From positions 248,001-312,000 of the forward strand of contig OZ017763.1 of the NCBI GenBank assembly GCA_963969365.1: a stretch of 64,000 nucleotides of DNA, in the 5' to 3' direction. The DNA comes from Asterochloris sp. CNOR1 (Eukaryota > Chlorophyta > Trebouxiophyceae > Trebouxiales > Trebouxiaceae). Positions 59,601 through 64,000 of this stretch are shown piece by piece (positions within the stretch are counted from its first letter, which is position 1; each line of letters opens with the position of its first letter). A program made the translations under genes and the position numbers. Under the pieces are notes generated by a model that was not told the origin of the DNA, did no database searches, and saw only the letters and a program-made list of their open reading frames with translations.

Positions 59601-62600
59601 AGGCAACACAGCTGCACTGCATTGGCCCCACACCATGGCAACATACAGAATGGTGGCCAAGCACATGCTTCAGGCCCACCAGCCTGACAGATGCACTCAC
59701 AGCTTGGTGAGTGCATACAATTATTTCTACCTTCCAGCCCTGTATGCATGCTGCTCTGCAGAGATTCATTTCTGCGATTTTCAGCATGCATTCCCACCTG
59801 GCGTCACGCTTGGCGTCCACAGCAAAGCCCAGTATGGTGGCCATGCGCATGCTGCGCTCCTTGTCCAGCTCTGCATCTGCCTCAGAGCGCCCCCCTGTCT
59901 GCCCATCATACGGCAGGATGGACAGCGCGGCCAGCAGAACGGAGCAGGCCATCATCTGCATATCTGTCTGAGTCAGGCCCTTGTTGTAGGTCTTGGACAG
60001 ATTGAACAGCTTGTACCTGCAGCAGCAGGGTTGGTTGATCTCAGCACCAGCATGACAGAACCATCAGCTCTGCAGAGCCCTTGCTGTGGATATCCAGCAT
60101 ACTAAAAAGCTTTCAAGCCACTAGTGCTTGGCACACTCTGGCTGCATTCACAGCCAGCCTTGGCCACAAAAGGCGCCAAGCCTCACCAGGCGTAGCCATT
60201 GTACAGGCGGCTGCCTGAGACGCTGAAGATCTTGGTCAGCTTGGCGTAGTAGGTGGCCATCATCTGGGGCTTGGCTGGCTTGCGCTTCATGGCAAGCAGG
60301 CCCTGCAGGTCCTCCACGGACCGGAAGGCCTCCTGCCACAGCTCAAGATCACAGGCCACCTGCAGCGCAGGGGACAGATACATCCATTAGTCATCACTGC
60401 TTTGCCAATCGACATAGCCCCTGCCATTGCCTGAGTCTGCAGAACACCTTCACAGAGATGCTTGTCAGGCAGTCAGCCAGCCTGGACAACCGGCTGCTGG
60501 CCCTAGCAGAAGCATGCAGGCCACCGGTAAGGTGCTGCAAGCAGCCACATGGGGCACCTAGCAGCAGCCCTTGCAGTAGCAAAACGGCCAGCAACAGACA
60601 TGGGTATCAGCATGGCATACATCCCACCAGCAGGTGCCTGTCAAAGTGTATGGGCGTATGCTATGGGGCACACAGCAGCAGACAACAAGGCAAAACAGCG
60701 AAGCTGCAAAACAAGCTGCAGAATCAGTTGCACCTTAACCCCTGGTGTTAGTGTGACATACTGCAAAGGCACTCTCCTTGGATTCCTCAAAGCTGTTACC
60801 AGGTGCATCTTGAGAGGCCGTGGTCTATGTTGTGTGCAGAGAGTCGCTCTGCAAGAGACGAAGCGCATTGGGTACCCACCTTGAGCTGCTCAAAGCGGGT
60901 GTCCAGGTACAGCTGCATGGACTCGGGGTTGCCCAGGTCGGGCCTGTCCCTCTGGTCGCGATACCTGCACAGCACATGAAGACAGGTGAGGTCAAGTTGC
61001 TACAGAGCTGCAGATCGTCGTTGAAATGGCAGGTGTAGCTAAACTGCTGCATGAACCTGTCAGGAAGTGCTCATCTCCAGACAGACCAGGGTGGCTAATG
61101 CACCGCCGGTGCAGGTACACTGACGCCGCAGCCAGGACCTGGGACGGGCTGCTGATGCCTAAAGCACAGACAGGCCCTGAGTCTGTACACCCCCCCCTGT
61201 GAGCACGCCAGGGCTTCAGGCGGCGCCAATGCGGGTGCACTGACACCGCAGCCATGCTGTGGAGGGGCTGCTGATGCCTCGCACAAAGACAGGGGCAAAG
61301 CACACGTGGCCCTGAAGCCTGGCAAGTTCCTTGACGCCCATGAATGTTGTGTAGCCTTATGCAGGCCTGCAGGTGCTCACTTATTGAGGTTGACCAGGTG
61401 GTTGCGCAGGATGTCACACAGGCGCCGGAACTCAGTGGTGCGCTTGTAGGTCATGCAGAACTGGAAGGCCTTGGTGGCCGTCATGGCGTACAGAGCCTCC
61501 AGCCTGCAACCAGGAGAGCACAGTGGCTGCTGCCAGTGCACCACAGAAAATCACTGAGCCTTGCTTGCAGAGTGGCATACAGAGCCTCCAGGGCGCCCAG
61601 TGGCACTGCCTAAAGATGCCTGCAACTCGTAGACTGCCCATCAGACAAGTTCCAAAAGGTGTGCGCATAGATAGCAGTCCAGGTGAGCACACCCTTTGCA
61701 GCATGCCAGCAGCAGGCCTGAGTGCTGTGCAAGCAGCTGCATCCAGCAATACCAGCCAGCAGAGGCAGACAGCAGCGACTGGTGGCAGAAATCTCCATCA
61801 TAGCAGTAGGACTCAGGCAGGCCTGCAACCAGACCACTGGTTAAAATACCAGCCCTTGCCCACATCACAGCTGTCTGTTGCTCACCTGCTGTTGTTGCGC
61901 AGAATGTCCAGCACAGTGCGGTAGGTCTCCCACAGGAACTTGAACCAGGGGGTCACCAGCTCCCGATCCAGGCGGTCCTGCAGACACAACAAGAACTGAT
62001 GACATGCTGTAATTTTGGACAGATTGGGGGAGCGGTGGACCAGCATTGGGACTTGTGGGGTGAGCGGCCCACAGGGGGAATGGAGCCAAGAAGCGCCAGA
62101 GAGAGTGCAGGGAAGCCCTCCGGGAGAAGCAGGCCAGAGCAGGCGGGTAGCACTGCAGCACGTCTACACATGATGTGGAGTTGGTAGGAATGCACCTGAG
62201 CAGTTGCAAGTTTGAGAGGGACCCAGTGAGCACCATTGCAGGCCTTTACTTGTGAGGCTGCGGCCAGACATGGGCAACCCGACAACTGCTCTGGGGCGGC
62301 TCGGCGCAACACAGCACCAGTCTGCATCTGGCCAGCCTGTTGCTGCCAGTACATGCATGCATTGCAGGATGAGCGTGACTGGACCAAGGACAGCCGGCAA
62401 ACAGCTGGGGAAGCACCAACACATGCATCAGCATTTACACCTTGCCCTTCTCCCCGCTGACGTAGCTCATCATCAGATCCTCAGGCCGGGCATCTGCCTC
62501 CAGGTCCTCTACATCCTCCAGAGCAGCCTGCGGGGCAGAAGCATGTGAGGTATCCAGCCAAGGGAGTCACATTGATGAAAGTGACCAGCTCTCATATATC

Positions 62601-63951
62601 AGTCATGTCCTCCAGGGCACCCTGGAGGCCAACAGGGACACTGTGAATGCGAAAGCTGCTGGACCCACACTAAGAGGAGTTGTCGTCTGCAGGTCCTCAA
62701 GGATAGTTGGCAATAGCAATTCATGTGAGTTGCACAGCTGATGCTAGCATGAGCATGGTCACATATGCAAGGAGCTCCTTGAGGACCTGCATGCAATCAC
62801 AGGTGTCTGGCCCCTGTGATAGATGATCCCTGTGAAGGGCACCCATGCAGTGTAGCGGTAAAACATTGCACTGAACCTGCTGGTTGACCTAGTGCACTTG
62901 GGCACAGAAATCAGCAGGCAACAAGGCAGGAGCCACCCTTGACATTCTCTTCGCATACTTGATGCATGGGAAGCGCAGGCCTCACATGCACGAAGATCCC
63001 AGCCTCTGGGCAGCCGCAGCGTCCCCAGCTCGGCCTAAAACCCACATCCTGGTCTTCTAGTGCGGCACAGTTTCTGTAAAGACATCCCCATGCCTTGCTC
63101 TGCGCCTCATAAACTTTGGATTTCATTGCCGCCCTTAGGGTGCCAGTGCAATGCAGGGCGGTGCTGAGGCCTCACAGTGCTTTGGGCAGCTGCACTCTGT
63201 CCAGCTTGGCCTTGCCCTTTCTTTGTGCAGTGTAGTCCTCATCTGCAAGGGCCCTAGAGAGGGTCATCTAGCTCACCTTGGCCTTGCTCTGTGCCTCCTC
63301 GGCCCTGTCCGTCGTCGTTTTGAGGTAATACTTGATGACCTCCTCCAGGGATTGCACATTGACCTGCAGTCACATGGTTTCAAATCAGCAGATGTCTCTT
63401 GCCGCTGGCTGGTGAACCTGTGTGGCGGGTCCACAACCTGAGTCACCGACGTCCAGGGCTGCACCAATGTCTGTGAGAAGCAAGCCCAGGCAGCGCTGCA
63501 GCAGGCCTCAGGCTGCTTGCACTACTCAAGCCAAACGCGAGCTCAAGGCAAGCGCAATACCCCGGCATTGTCAGGGTGCACATGCCTGTGGACAGTTGCA
63601 GCCAGGGGATCAGCATGATGGCAGTGGACTTAGGGACAGTGGTATCCATTCAATTGCTGGATGTCGTGCAGGACGGGATGCAGCCAAGCTGCCGCCTATG
63701 GCCACTGGGTTGGCTGCCTCTGCAGCCTTGGAGATGCACAGCAGCGCCCATCTCACATGCACAGCCTCAGGCTAAGTGGCTAGCTTTGAAGCCTGCACCC
63801 TTTCTGACAACAGGAAGTGACTGAACTGAGTGCTTTAGAGGCGCACCTGTTGGCAGATGTTACGATAGTGGATGAGCCCATCTTTGGCATGGCGCCCCTT
63901 CTTCAGCTCAATGCACAGGTCCACATACTTGAACATGATCTGCTCCAGCAC
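50669..63951 (-). CDS. eIF3a: translation initiation factor eIF3 subunit a (N-terminal exon outside window)
   Basis: Phase-consistent exons: 63951-63847, 63363-63277, 62527-62441, 61977-61886, 61503-61381, 60964-60880, 60359-60187, 60016-59798, 59346-59165, 58651-58452, 58194-57997, 57586-57396, 56988-56934, 56525-56439, 55727-55584, 55189-55019, 54379-54260, 53523-53377, (one small exon near 53271-53213), 52921-52757, 52107-51951, 51345-51213, 50795-50669; about 1,016 codons plus the small exon. The opening block ([17 protein letters not shown]) is the family signature, so only some 40 residues are missing. Helical repeats and the PCI domain ([33 protein letters not shown]) follow, then a highly charged coiled coil (spectrin-like), and finally an Arg/Asp/Gly tail of RRDD repeats ending RGGGSRW. 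Role: scaffold of the eIF3 complex on the 40S subunit in the cytoplasm. Intron after 57997 is probably GC-AG. Exon ghosts occur in several introns. Confidence 0.95.
57852..57955 (-). repeat. ghost copy of an eIF3a exon end, still open
   Basis: The block 57870-57938 aligns without gaps to 58014-58082 in the exon 58194-57997; by hand I count 20 differences in 69 bp, about 16 of them transitions. In the corresponding minus-strand frame it is open, keeps EDH..RR(V/I)Q(I/V)TV.QP and runs on to a good donor (GACAAG|GTGAGA at about 57843). It may be a decayed copy or an alternative exon. Confidence 0.7.
58565..58783 (-). repeat. about 125-bp duplication of an eIF3a exon start
   Basis: The region 58591-58662 (exon start plus CTGCAG acceptor) is repeated at 58717-58783: ACCTGCTGCAGGCTGG, GTGTAC, CCA(A/G)CATCCA and GGCGCCTGCAGGGCAG are shared. 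On the minus strand the copy sits upstream of the real acceptor and carries its own acceptor. Confidence 0.85.
61101..61294 (+). repeat. intronic direct repeat, about 75 bp, spaced 120 bp
   Basis: 61101-61175 and 61220-61294 share TGCA(C/G)...CACTGACRCCGCAGCCA and GGGCTGCTGATGCCT then CA(G/A)ACAGG. Within an eIF3a intron; not linked to an exon edge that I can see. Confidence 0.75.
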
Positions 63952-64000
63952 CTGCACAGGCAGCCAGACAGGACTAAGCACAGCAACTGCAGCCTGCGCA

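Overview
The window is nuclear DNA of a green alga, most likely a trebouxiophyte chlorophyte (Coccomyxa/Trebouxia-like; lineage inferred, not proven). The grounds are spliced genes with 6 to more than 20 short exons, 3' splice sites that are nearly all CTGCAG|, a plant-type AP2 factor, a LAG1 ceramide synthase, secreted ferritin-like desiccation proteins, and two short TTTAGGG-type telomeric motifs inside introns. Most multi-exon models below were built by hand by joining GT-AG (occasionally GC-AG) introns so that phase is kept across every junction. I recognised no tRNA, rRNA, CRISPR array or organellar gene.

Layout, left to right. 1-1519: 3' end of a LINE-type retrotransposon (reverse transcriptase C-terminus, zinc knuckle, TCA-rich tail). 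About 2.4-5.1 kb: a decayed, formerly spliced gene ending in a kinase-like domain. 5.1-7.2 kb: little recognisable. 7.25-11.7 kb (+): alpha/beta hydrolase, 5' end unresolved. 12.4-14.4 kb and 15.4-18.3 kb (-): tandem paralogues of a secreted ferritin-like protein with identical six-exon structure. 19.2-24.6 kb (+): NOG1-like GTPase with a probable organelle presequence. 25.2-29.7 kb (-): LAG1-type ceramide synthase. 29.9-34.3 kb (+): DUF676 lipase/esterase, head to head with the ceramide synthase over 232 bp. 34.8-43.6 kb (+): AP2/ERF protein with a long low-complexity C-terminus. 44.0-46.6 kb (+): multipass membrane protein, model incomplete. 47.2-49.5 kb (+): HAD hydrolase of the HDHD3 type. 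50.7 kb to the right edge (-): translation initiation factor eIF3a, lacking only its first exon(s).

The genes are housekeeping (eIF3a, GTPase), lipid (ceramide synthase, lipase, hydrolase), stress (ferritin-like pair) and regulatory (AP2) functions, with no evident shared pathway. The ceramide synthase/lipase pair shares one short intergenic promoter region.

The most unusual property is structural. In eight of the nine well-resolved genes, introns carry diverged tandem copies of the adjacent exon edge with its splice site (ghost exons and duplicated donors or acceptors), usually at 45-130 bp spacing, farther for the more decayed copies. Some ghosts keep an open frame homologous to the real exon. 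This fits intron growth or origin by local tandem duplication, and is the main lead of this report.
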